DNA of 64,000 nt from Prochilodus magdalenae (lineage: Eukaryota > Chordata > Actinopteri > Characiformes > Prochilodontidae), in assembly GCA_024036415.1 (NCBI GenBank), contig JAMWET010000686.1, positions 21,692 through 85,691 on the forward strand, written 5' to 3'. Both the position numbers and the translations under genes were made by a program. This document shows, in pieces, positions 1 through 9,957 of the stretch. Below the pieces are notes generated by a model. The model was not told the origin of the DNA. It saw nothing but the letters and a program-made list of their open reading frames with translations, and did no database searches. Position 1 is the first letter of the stretch, and each line of letters opens with the position of its first letter.

Positions 1-15
1 TGAAGAGCCCATGAA

Positions 16-930
16 ATGGGAGCATGTCCATATGAGAACTGTACATACAGTACTAATGTGTCCTCCTCCTTTAATGCTCCCCATAGCAGGAGACATGGAG
101 TCTGTGCTGGTGCAGAATTCTTTAATGATGTCCCTGCTGATGGAGACACTGTAGGCCTAAATGCTGCTGAACCTTTTGATGAAAATGTAGACCTGTGTGA
201 GGATCTGAGTCCACCTGAGAATGAAGGTTCATTAGATACTGACAATGGACAACATGACACCAACCAGTTAAAGGTGCAGCTACGCCTCAATTCAGCCTCT
301 CTTTTTTACAGATGCAGGCTGTCCTTCATGTTTCTAATCCAGCCACACAGGAGACAGTGGAGCATTAGAGTCCAGTCTTATTCTTGTTCTGAAACAGAAT
401 GTAAGTGAGGTGTTACAGACACACTGCACTGCTGTAGGTGAAGCAGCTCTGGATGAGATTGTTGGTGCTGTCATAGATAGAAATGTATCTGTCAGCGCAT
501 CAACTGTAGTTGGAGAATTATCCTCCAATAAGAGAAGATCATTTATAGAGAGACACTATCCTGTGGTCATGTCTTTTCAGTGTGTCATAGAGCCTTGACA
601 CACCACAGTCTATGTCCCTGTACGTCCTCTGATTCAGGAGTTGTTCAAACATACTGATGTGGATGATGAACTTCAAGAAGCATGCTGTTCTCAACACACT
701 CACTGTGCAGGTCATCCAGATGGTTTGTGTTCTCAAGAAAATGAGCTGCTGTCAACATCACATGATCTAAAAGTGACATTAATTTTATACATAGACGAAA
801 CAGAAATATCAGATCTGTTAGGTACTCTAGTCAGTACACTGGGTTCTTACAGACCTGCCCAGCACATACCGGTCAGCTCTGCATGTAGTACAACTGGCAG
901 TGTTCTGTAAAGTACCGGATCTTCAGGGTT
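16..930 (+). pseudogene. Multicopy fish C2H2 gene, 5' part, decayed
   Basis: The start reads as a C2H2-like finger (CPYENC, then F-N-A and an H-x3-H pair), followed by an acidic linker. Several short stretches in shifting frames then recover pieces I recognise from a large uncharacterised fish family with an N-terminal C2H2 finger: LFKHTDVDDEL near 640-675, IDETEI near 793-810, and a cysteine/serine-rich stretch to about 910. The frame changes repeatedly and a TGA breaks it near 596, so this is not a working gene. The function of the family is unknown to me. The first 450 bases recur almost unchanged at 46500-46950. Assignment to the family is from memory of its conserved blocks. Confidence 0.55.
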
Positions 931-936
931 TAGGCT

Positions 937-1688
937 ATAGATAGATAGATAGATACTTTATTGATCCCAGAGGGAAATTCAAGGCATCCAGTAGCAGGTA
1001 TACAAACAAACTATACAGAAGTAACAACAGAAGAAAGATAGATTTGTACAAATAGAGACAATACTATATAAAGTATGAAGGTATAAAATAGAGTCCTTAG
1101 TGTCTGTGTAAAGTGTAAAGTATAGATGGAGGTAATGGTATACCGTTTGCTAAGCAAATTAAGAAGATGGCTGTTTTCAGCCATACAGACAGTGCAAATA
1201 CGCAGTAATATAAATAATTATCAGTGCAAAAAGTGTAAACAGTACAGAATGGAGTAGAATAATACAATATAAATAGATGTAGGGCATTTAGGGGGGCATT
1301 TAGGAGGGAGTGTGTGCAGAGATGGGGGTGTGTCCATTGGAGGGACCGGAATGAAAGAGTGTCACACACTTTTTCATCTGCTGTGCTGAGAGGAGTTGAA
1401 CAGTCTTATGGCCTGAGGGACAAAAGACTTCCTGAGTCTGTCAGTGGAGCAGGACTGGGACAGCAGTCTGCCACTGAATGAGCTCCTCTGCCTGATGATC
1501 GTGGTGTGCAGAGGATGGTGAACATTGTCCATGATGTTCAGCAGCTTGTTGAGGGCTCTCCTCTCTGCCAGTGGTGTTAAGGACTCCAGCTCTAGTCCCA
1601 GCACAGAACCAGCTTTCCTCACCAGCCTGTCGAGTCGTCCAGCATCCCTCTTGCTGATACTGCCTCCCCAACACACCACAGCATAAAA
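937..1688 (-). mobile_element. Rex1-type LINE, 5'-truncated 3' end
   Basis: On the minus strand, 1374-1700 encodes the C-terminal end of a Rex1/Babar-like reverse transcriptase ORF (AVVCWGGSISKRDAGRLD, later FSGRLLSQSCSTDRLRKSF, AIRLFN). The 3' end of the element lies at the left and carries the typical tail: GGGATCAATAAAGTATC followed by four TATC units (plus strand 937-963). About 750 bp survive, as expected for a 5'-truncated LINE copy. It splits the C2H2 pseudogene: the host reads ...LQGLGY before it and ..VLGPLVQD straight after. Confidence 0.8.
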
Positions 1689-1690
1689 GG

Positions 1691-1887
1691 AGTCCTTGGC
1701 CCTTTGGTGCAGGACATTGGACACACTGGAACAAGAAGGCGTGTCCATAGAGTCTTTTGGTCAGTTTGTTAAAGACCCTGTCCTTTTTGCTGCAGCAGAT
1801 AATCTAGCAGGTCATGGATTAGCAGGCTTTGTCCAGTCTTTCAGATCAGAACATGTGTGCAGGTTCTGCCAGGCTCCTCGAGACTAA
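1691..1887 (+). pseudogene. Multicopy fish C2H2 gene, continuation after LINE
   Basis: Directly after the Rex1 insertion the host coding sequence resumes (VLGPLVQD in one frame, then a frame change near 1715). It continues as DTLEQEGVSIESFGQF, VLFAAADNLAGHGLAGF and SEHVCRFCQAPRD, ending at a TAA at 1885-1887. The AAADNLAGHGLAGF and VCRFC blocks are characteristic of the same uncharacterised fish family as the segment at 16-930. This block is absent from the second copy at 46.2-47.7 kb. Confidence 0.55.
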
Positions 1888-2273
1888 ATCTAATTATGTA
1901 GAAGGTCTAAGGTCATGTGTCCTGGTTCCAGGCGAACTGACTGTCCTTGTGCATAGATCATAGAAGGCCAGTTGCTGTTGACCACATGGTGATTTCTACT
2001 GGCACATAGACAAGGTAAGTGTTCCTCCACCCACTAGCTTTAGATTACAGATGATGGAGGTTTGTGTAAACTACGTATGCAATGTGTCGTAAACAGATCA
2101 TTGTAGACAACCCATCTTAACCTGTCGACTGGAGTCACAGGTCGATTCTCTCTTGACCTGAACTTAACCTCCCATGTGTGTTGTTTTCAGGGTCTTCATG
2201 CTGATTCATCACTGTAAAAACGTTAAGTTAATAGAAGTCTCAGTTGTAAATCACTGTGTCTCTGTATGTTCAG

Positions 2274-2868
2274 GTTTGAGCTGAATTCCACAGGATCACA
2301 AATACCAGCTTGTGGAGGAAATTTTATACAGAGCTGGACAAGTGTACAACGCGACGGCTGGCTGTCTCCAGACAGAAGCCTGCACATACTGGCAGAGCGG
2401 CTGGAGCTCTGAGGAGTGTCCTTAGTACCTATGACATTCTGGTATGTGACATCACCGTTTAATATTTAACTAAAATATTACACAGCTGAGTTTTCTTTTT
2501 CTATTGTTCCTTCTGATTCTTCTTTTTCATCTGCTCATCTGCTACTTCTGCTGCTGCTTCTTCTAGTCTTCCTTCTCTTCCTCTGCTGCTGCTGATTCTG
2601 TTTCTCCTGCTGCTGTCTGTCTGCTTCTGCAGTTGGTATTTATTCTTCTGTTTGTGCTTCTTTCTATTTCTCTCCGTCACTCATCATTTTCAGTGTGTCT
2701 CTTTACAGGAGCAGTTTGATGTTAACCACCAACGTACTGCTGAGCTTCGAGCCCTCCCTGTGTATCTACGTGAAGGTGACTCTGGGTTTGGAATGAAAGA
2801 TGTCAGATATGTATTTTCATCTGACCGTATATTGTTTCAGTGTAGAGTCACTTTGTGTCACTTCTGAC
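2274..2868 (+). pseudogene. Multicopy fish C2H2 gene, C-terminal exon remnants
   Basis: Two exon-like blocks with splice signals. Block 2274-2441 (CAG acceptor, GTATGT donor) reads LWRKFYTELDKC, LAVSRQK and ALRSVLSTYDIL across frames. Block 2709-2868 (TTTACAG acceptor) reads EQFDVNHQRTAELRALPVYL then REGDSGFGMK. I take them as the last exons of the gene whose 5' part lies at 16-1887. Near-identical blocks recur at 47136-47303 and 47574-47670, where the last exon has a premature TGA. The TTC/TGC-rich pyrimidine tract between the blocks (2510-2640) is intronic. Confidence 0.4.
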
Positions 2869-3954
2869 CCACACACCATTAAAAATCATCCTCATACTTT
2901 ACACTTATAAAATAATCAAATACGTCTTAAATATTTGAATCCGATTCCCCAGTGACACTGTGTCTGAGACACATGTACTGGTTCTCTGTTGGAAGGAGAG
3001 TGAGAGGAGACAGAATGATGGAGAGAAATGCTGCACAGGATGCTTATTATAGTGTATATGTGCATGTGGCATGTATCCTGTCAGGGTCTTATGGACATGT
3101 TCTAGTATAGATCATAAAATAGATTTATTGCCTGGTTTATTATAAGTTCTGTGATGGTATATATTTGCGTTATGTTTACTTTATTAGTTTGGGGAAATTA
3201 GTTTCCTTAAATGTTTTAAGTAAGGTATCAGACTTATTTGAGTATTTGCTGGTAAGTAAATCTCACATTTTTTTTACATTTATACCCCATACTATTGTTG
3301 TTATTATTATTATTATTATTACTATTATTATTTAAGTATATCAAACTTAAAATTTAGTTTTAAATTGTTAAATTTATTTAGGAATATTTAGGACAATATT
3401 AAAATATGAAGTATTGTGTATAGTTAAATTTATATAGTTATGAGTATAGAGTAATGTTAAATATATATATATATATATATATATGATGTATGTATATATT
3501 TTAAGTAGGTATGGAAATGGATTTAACATATTTACATATGCAGCAGTACGTTTGAAGTCTACCTGAGTATATTTAATTTAGTTAAAGTTATATCCTGTGT
3601 GGTTTTGTTCTATTAAAGTTTCATTAGTACAAACAGATGTTCAGTTTTAACAGTCTGTAAGTACACTGATCATCAGTGCAGATGCAGGTACATTTTAGTG
3701 CACTGTAGTATATTAAAGTTTAGTTTACAGGAGTGGGCGGAGCTCTGTTTAGATCGTACCCTACCACAGCTGTCTCTCCTGCTGATCTGATCAGCTGTAT
3801 TATCTGTATTAGGATGGGGAATGTATCATGTGTGTGTGTGAATGAGATTTTAGAGATTTCACACTTCTTACACTAGAGGGAGACATACACCGGAAGATGA
3901 GTCAGGAATAACGGGAATAACAGGAAGCCGAAAGTGAGTTTAGGACGAAGATTC
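2869..3954. other. Non-coding spacer upstream of NLR A
   Basis: AT-rich spacer with a (TTA)n run near 3297-3335 and an (AT)n run at 3463-3485. I see no gene. Parts of 3240-3490 and 3730-3960 align with 48320-48560 and 49400-49620 upstream of NLR C, so this is duplicated 5' flank rather than unique sequence. Confidence 0.6.
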
Positions 3955-3962
3955 CGTTAGAG
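3955..3962. repeat. Left 8-bp target site duplication of hAT
   Basis: CGTTAGAG immediately precedes the left terminus of the hAT element and is repeated at 6650-6657 directly after the right terminus. Eight-base duplications are the hallmark of hAT transposition. The paralogous empty site upstream of NLR C reads CGTTAGTG at 49617-49624. Confidence 0.85.
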
Positions 3963-6649
3963 CAGGGGTATTCAAGAAAACTGTGAGGAGGTCCAGTTCA
4001 AAGAAATTTCCTCAAGCAGAGGTCCGCAACATCGTCTATTTGCAGTATGACGATATCGGAATAAATTGTGTTAAAAAAATAATAATACAGGTTAAAATAA
4101 TTTCAAAGAAGTTTATTAGCACTGAAACACAGGATAACATTGTGTGGCTGCAGTTTAAATAAAAAATAACTAAATTATGTATTCAAAAACAAAGAAAGTG
4201 CTTAAGAAAAAATAGCAGCTTCAGTTTCCTTTTGATTGAACAATCTCAATATTTCTCCTCAACAAAACAACTCTCAAAACACCTGAACTATTTCTCTTAC
4301 AGATTTCTCTTACATCTGTCTTCCCCCAATTTCCCCTGCTCAGTGTGAGAATTGAGCTTTGGCTTGCCCTGCCAACATTTTAAATCTGGGCTTGAAGGAG
4401 GTCAGGGCCATTCTCATGCACATGTGCAGATGCTCACTGGTGAGCTTGGAACGATATTTTGTTTTTATTATGTTCATTGTAGAGAACGCTGCCTCACAGC
4501 TGTATGTGGAGCCGAACATGGTCAAGATAAACAGAGCCACTTTTTTCAGATCTGGGAAAGCTGTCTCAGAAACCATCTGGAGCCAGAAGGTGGTAGATTC
4601 GGTTCTTGCAAACTGCTCTTTCAGGGCCACATCTGCCTGGAGGTCAATCATTTGCATCTGGAGAGGCCCAGTGTTTGCCCACTTGAAGTGATGTGTGACA
4701 TCATTTGTGAATGCTCTGACATCAGTGATGAGAAATGGATTCTGTATGAAGAGGGTGAGCTCCTCTCCAATGCTGAAGCTATCAAAGCGTTTGCTGAAGT
4801 TTTCAATCAACTTGTCAACAAAGTCAACAAAAGAGGAGACATCTCTATGGCCCTGCACCTGTTCTTTCACTTTTGGGAAGTGTGTGTAGTCTCCTTACAG
4901 ATCTTCTTTGAACACCTGAAGTTTTCGTTGAAATGAGCGGACAGCTGTCATCAGATCACAAATGGAATTGTTCTTTCCCTGCAGCTGCAAATTAAGCCCA
5001 TTCAGGTATGACATGATATCAGCCAAAAAAGCTACGATACCCATGTTTTTCTCGTCATTTAGAAAGACAGAAAAGTTGGCTGCTTTCTGACTTTCCAGTT
5101 GTTCCAAGAAAGCTGTTACTTCACGTCTAATTGACCAAAATCGCTCTAGCACCCTGCCTTTGCTGAGCCATCTAACATTGTTGTGTAGCAAAAGATCATC
5201 AGAGTTTGCATCAGCCTCTTTGAGAAATTCCCTGAGCATGCGATGCTGACAAGAAGAAGATGCCCTGAGAAAGTTTATGATTTTCATCATTGTCTTCATC
5301 ACCTCAGCATACTCATCTGACAGGGCAGAGCAAAGGACAGCCTGATGAATAATGCAGTGGTAAGAGATCAGGTCAGCGTTGTCTTCTTTCAACCTTGCCA
5401 CAGCTCCCTTTTCTCTCCCTATCATGGCAGGGGCTCCATCAGTGGTTATTGATATCACTTGTTTTGGCTCTATATCTCGCTTTTATAGCATTTCCTTAAT
5501 AGCCAGGTAGATGTCTTCTCCTTTGGTAGTGGTCTGCAGGGGAGTCACACCTAAGAGGTCTTCACAGAACTCATTTTTCTCCCTGTTTAAGAATCTTATG
5601 TAAACCAATAGCTGAGCATTGTCAGACACATCAGTAGATTCATCCACAGCCAGGCCTATACACGGTGCCTTACAAATAGCTTCTTCCAGCTGGGACAGTG
5701 AATCTTGAGCTAGTATCTCACTTCTCCTTGTGGCTGTGCAGGCTGACAGGGGTATTTTCTCTATTTTGTCACAGAGCTCATCTTTTTCTTTACCATCAAG
5801 TAACGCCTCTGCTATTTCAGTCATGCACTCTTTGACAACACTTGCATCTGTAAAGGGCTTTTTGTGTTTCCCTAAAACCCAAGCAACACGGAGGGAACAT
5901 TCATTAGCACGCTGTTGTGCGCTGAAAGCACGGCTTAATACCCTGGTGGACTGATCATATTGGGCAGTGAGACTTCGAATTTTCTGCGTCCGGAGTTCGG
6001 ACTTAGGGGGGTATGATTGGTCAAATGCTTTGTGCTTAGCCTCATAGTGACGCTTAACATTGGCACTTTTAATAAGTGCCACGGTTTCGGAGCATATGAG
6101 GCACACTGGTTTCGTGCTCGCGGGTGGAAGAATGAACATGTATGCATCAGTCCATTCCGTGTTGAACGCTCGATTTTCGGCGTCTACTTTTCTCTTTTTT
6201 GAAAGCGCCATAGTGTTTGCACCTCTTCTGACTGTAATTCACGTCCTGTCTTCCTGTATCATCTCCCTGCGTTTCTCGCTTCAATCGCTTTTCGCTCGCC
6301 TTTCACCTTCTCTTCCTTATATCACACTGCGTGGATGTCTGTGCCTGGCTACAAACTTCGGCTTCGGTTTGCTCATACAACTCGCTCTGAGTTCAAGCTG
6401 GCGATTTGATTCGCTAGTTGAACCACGTGGTTAGTATGACTCGCACGCGATTGGTTTGTAGCTTCCAATCCTTGCTCAGTGCAATGCTGGTAAAAGCACT
6501 TGTGTCAGATAGGGAAAAAATAAATGCTCCGGTTTAAAATTAATTCTCCCGTCAAAATTAAAAAAATATTTTAACAATTTATTCCGGGTCCGGATGGGAT
6601 GACATATGGGTCCGTATCCGGACCGAGGTCCGTTGGTTGCGGACCACGG
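3963..6649 (-). mobile_element. hAT DNA transposon, 2687 bp, with terminal repeats
   Basis: The left end reads CAGGGGTATTCAAG. The right end, reverse complemented, reads CCGTGGTCCGCAAC. The two match at most of the first 13 positions in the manner of hAT short terminal inverted repeats. It is flanked by a perfect 8-bp duplication, and the paralogous sequence upstream of NLR C lacks it. Inside is one minus-strand transposase frame (4340-6211) with two stop codons. Its transposase promoter side (6212-6649) abuts the presumed 5' region of NLR A, in divergent orientation. Confidence 0.88.
4340..6211 (-). pseudogene. hAT transposase (GTF2IRD2/ZBED-like), two stops
   Basis: A single frame of 624 codons is interrupted only by TAA at 5483-5485 and TAA at 4895-4897, with no frameshift. 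The N-terminus is basic (MALSKKRKVD) and followed by a BED-type finger (Cys37, Cys40, His55, His60). The transposase core shows AVDESTDVSD and SITTDGAPAMIG, the two aspartate regions, and NNVRWLSKGRVLERFW. The C-terminal hAT dimerisation region is at about residues 530-600 (FGSTYSCEAAFSTMN). It resembles the hAT proteins often annotated in fish as GTF2IRD2-like. Both stops make it non-autonomous as read, though the element is otherwise well preserved. Confidence 0.88.
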
Positions 6650-6657
6650 CGTTAGAG
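6650..6657. repeat. Right 8-bp target site duplication of hAT
   Basis: CGTTAGAG, identical to 3955-3962, follows the right hAT terminus. Downstream sequence then continues GATCAGAGGAGATTCC as in the NLR C paralogue. Confidence 0.85.
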
Positions 6658-7357
6658 GATCAGAGGAGATTCCAGAAGGAGAGGATTTGAGACGGTAGGC
6701 TTTAAGATCATTAGTAATCTGGTATGTTGTAGATTATCTAGTAGTTTAACAGGTAAAGTTGTATGTAAGTGTTGATTAAACTAATACAGTACTTACTGCG
6801 AGGGTGGAGTTGGGTGGTGCTAAAGTGCTCAGCTGTGAGCTTCTCGGCTAACGAGGCTAATTTACCAGCTAATGTTATTGTGTTAGAAGGTTTTTCTGAT
6901 CAGCTGCAGATTCACTTTCACCTACACCGGTGTGGAAACATGGTGAGGGGTGTTTCTATCACTAGATGCTGAACAGTGTTGGTGTGGAGGTGGATTTATG
7001 ATTACAGGCCGTTACAGCTGCAGTCCACTGTAGGCCTCTGATATCGGGTTAGCTCAGTTTCTGATGTACCTGTATGTTTACTCCTGTATTATACCAAGTT
7101 CTGCCCACCTGTAGTGAACTGCATGTCTGTTCACAGGACCACCAACGGCTTGGAGACCACCGGTAATGAGTTCTAAATATTCCTGCATCGTTTTCGAGCA
7201 GTAACTTCACTTTAGAGATCATCATCAGGTGTCCTGTAGTCTAGTTCTTTTTAGCTTGGTGCAGTGCTGCTCCAATCTAGCTTGTGAAGGTTAATCAGGT
7301 CTAATAACTTGTTCTAGATAACATTAGGACCTGTGGCTCAAACTGATACAGCAGAAC
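6658..7357 (+). promoter_or_regulatory. Presumed 5' flank / leader region of NLR A
   Basis: This stretch is nearly identical to 49625-50060 upstream of NLR C, including a TCTCGGCTAACGAGGC segment and a purine-rich start. Conservation between paralogues and position ahead of the first coding exon suggest promoter plus untranslated exon(s). GAGACG|GTAGGC near 6694 is a possible donor. No convincing coding sequence is present. It is separated from further shared 5' sequence by the hAT element. Confidence 0.4.
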
Positions 7358-9440
7358 CAACGCCAATTTTCAACAGGCCACTTTTAAAATACTAGAAATA
7401 AGAGTATCTATTGTAGTTGTTCAAACATGAGGAACGTTGTGTACATAAATTCATAAAAGTTTAAATTTGTGATTTTAGTGTTTTTTATCCAGTTGAATTG
7501 ACTGTGGTGCCAGCTGAAAATGTCATGTGGTGCGACAGTGATTTATCTTCAAATTGATTCATTTCCTTAAAGGGCTTATTATTTATTTGACAGGTTCTCA
7601 GTAATTGAATGTGTTTGGAAACAAAATATTTGCATTATTTTGAGGTTAGTAAACAATGCTCTCATGTTTTTGTTCTATAATGTCACAGTCACCTTCTTTA
7701 ATGTACTTCTTCATTATTTTTTTTCTGTAAATCACATAAAACTAGTTAAAATGTTTTAAATATACCATTGACATAAGCATACTGCAATAGTGATAAATAT
7801 TTCAGCCACATACTTTAGTCATTTTAATTACAATTTATTACAGTTACTTCTATTATTGGTCACACCAAATCATGAGTTGTCACTCCAAATGACATCCTAT
7901 CATTAAAAATGTGTTTTAAAATCTGAGTGATACATAGTAAATTCCCTGCAAAAACATTTGAACTAGATTTAATTATTATTTCACAGTATTGTTGTGGCCT
8001 CAAATTTTACAAACTTTTAAAAAATCTTATCACAAACATTTATAAGTGCAGTGTATATCCTTGGATTTGTTATAAACAAGCATTTCATTTAACTTAACAA
8101 TGAAAAATTAATTTTGATTATGAATTAGTTTTAATCAGAATCATATGTTATTGTTTTCTATCATGTGATTATGCCTCACAACTAACAGCTTTAATTGCAC
8201 ATTGTGAACATTTCATTAAACTTGGAAATAATCGTGCTATAATGGATATCAGGAATGTCTGGGTAAAAGTGGGGAGCGTTTCTGACCTGAGCTAAACTTT
8301 GTCCCAGTCTTGGCTGATCAACTTCAAATAGCGTTCAGGTGCTGACTCTGGGTCTGAGATGAAGAGCATGAACATCTTTTTTAGGGTAGATATAAGCAGT
8401 TTGTGGCCATGCACATAAATTCTTTTCACCCGACTACTGCCTAGAGCTAACCTAGACTTCCTCTTTCACAACATCAAGCCTACATATGGAAGCTCATCAA
8501 AGATTTGAGAAAGTTACAAATTTTTCCGTGGCTCAGCTGTACAGCTCAAGTATTTTCCTCACCTACAGCAGTTACAACCTCTGCTTCTGTTTGTTCTGAT
8601 GAGAAATTTTCTGTTATGGTTTGTATTTTAAATGAGTGCAGTGACGGCGGGACTGAAATTAGATGTGCTAAATTATTGTTTGGCATTTTCTTAGGATATT
8701 AAGTTTAAATTTATTTCTGAAATATTAGAATAATTACTCATATTGCATTAAAATATATTCCAAAAATACTACAATGAAGTACTTTATGTATAAATGTACA
8801 AAAACTGCCAATCCAGGCCAAAAATATGTCGTGGAAAACACTCTGGACTGGTCACACTAAATGTTTTTAAGTTCAGTCCAAATTTGCAGGCACAAAATTT
8901 GACCGCTTAAACAAAATAAGATAGCTTCCCAAAAAAATAAATTATGAAATATTTATAATCAAAATATATATTAGTAGTAATATCTTTGTATTTAATATTT
9001 TATTTATTACAACTACCTACCAGTTGAAAAGGTTATTTCTTTTCCCAGATTTGAGAAAGAATTACAAACTTGCTTCCTGCTTTCATAAATATGTGTATTA
9101 TGCAAGTGGTCATTTTTTATAGTCACACCACATGGTATTTTATGAAATAGACAAAGTTTGTTTGTATATTATGATGAAAATAAAAATAAAAATACTTTGC
9201 AGTTTTGTACAGGACTACAAGACCTGTCAATCATGCCAAATATGGCAGAAAATAAAAATGAACAGATTTTGAGTCAATTCAAAGAAGTCATGGCTGGACA
9301 ATCATACCCTATGAGATTTTGACTTTTGGAATAACATAAACAAATACAATTAACTATCGTTTTGTGAAAAATCAAAGAAGGTACATATATGGGAATATGA
9401 ACCTTTTTGTGTTTAAAGAAAATGCAGTCGGACAAAAAAA
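7358..9440. mobile_element. About 2.1-kb AT-rich insertion, unidentified
   Basis: Sequence shared with NLR C stops after ...GATACAGCAGAAC (C: 50041-50057) and resumes near 9465 (C: 50080). Gene A therefore carries roughly 2.1 kb that gene C lacks. The stretch is AT-rich with no coding potential I trust. The edges both contain ACGCC..AATTTT in opposite orientation (7361-7374 and, reverse complemented, about 9442-9454). This could be a short terminal inverted repeat of a non-autonomous element. Deletion in gene C is the alternative. Confidence 0.3.
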
Positions 9441-9842
9441 ATTAAGGCGTCACTCACCCATTTACTGTCACAGCGGTGTCTACAACTACTTAGGAGAGAA
9501 ACAGAGAAGTGTCTCTCTGCAGACAACAAGGCAGTGTAGTGATGTATTGGGTGGAATGGCTGGAACATATGGGAGCGGACTATATGGGGTACAACTGCTC
9601 TGGCTAAGTTTACACCCTGCTGGATTCTATTCAGTATACAGTGTGATGAGTTCCATCCTAATGAATTATTAGTTATTAATTATATAGTTATATGAAACCT
9701 GTAAAGTAGTAGAGGATGCGAGGGTGCTGCAGTTTTAACCTCTAAACTATAAACTTATAAAAGTATTTCAGGTATTGACCCATGAAGGTATGAACCATAA
9801 TTCAGTTTCCTGGTCCTGCTGTAAATATGAATCTCTTTACAG
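9441..9842. other. 5' region of NLR A, shared with NLR C
   Basis: It resumes similarity to NLR C (AGAGAAACAGAGAAGTGTCT versus 50100-50135) and leads into the polypyrimidine tract and AG acceptor of the first coding exon at 9841-9842. No separate gene is seen. Confidence 0.4.
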
Positions 9843-9957
9843 GGAGCACACACGGATCAGTGTGTCCAGTGTCCTGCCGTGTCCTACCTGTGAAGAGTGA
9901 AATTCTCATGATGGATTCTGATCTCTCCAGCAGTAGAGAAGGAACCTCTGACTCTGA
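9843..9957 (+). CDS. NLR A exon 1: N-terminal peptide
   Basis: The acceptor CTTTACAG ends at 9842 and the donor GTGAGT starts at 9958. The ATG at 9908 (or 9911) opens MMDSDLSSSREGTSDS, ending in phase 2 (GA) so that the next exon's C completes GAC. It is homologous to 51590-51695 of NLR C, where the start codon lies further upstream at 51622. Serine/acid-rich short exons of this kind precede the main exon in fish NLRs. No in-frame stop precedes the ATG within the exon, so an earlier start is possible. Confidence 0.6.

Noticed and set aside
1097..1369. Minus-strand 90-codon open frame
   Set aside because: It lies in the 3' untranslated part of the Rex1 LINE.
4352..4936. Plus-strand 194-codon open frame
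   Set aside because: It is antisense to the hAT transposase C-terminus and has no domain of its own.
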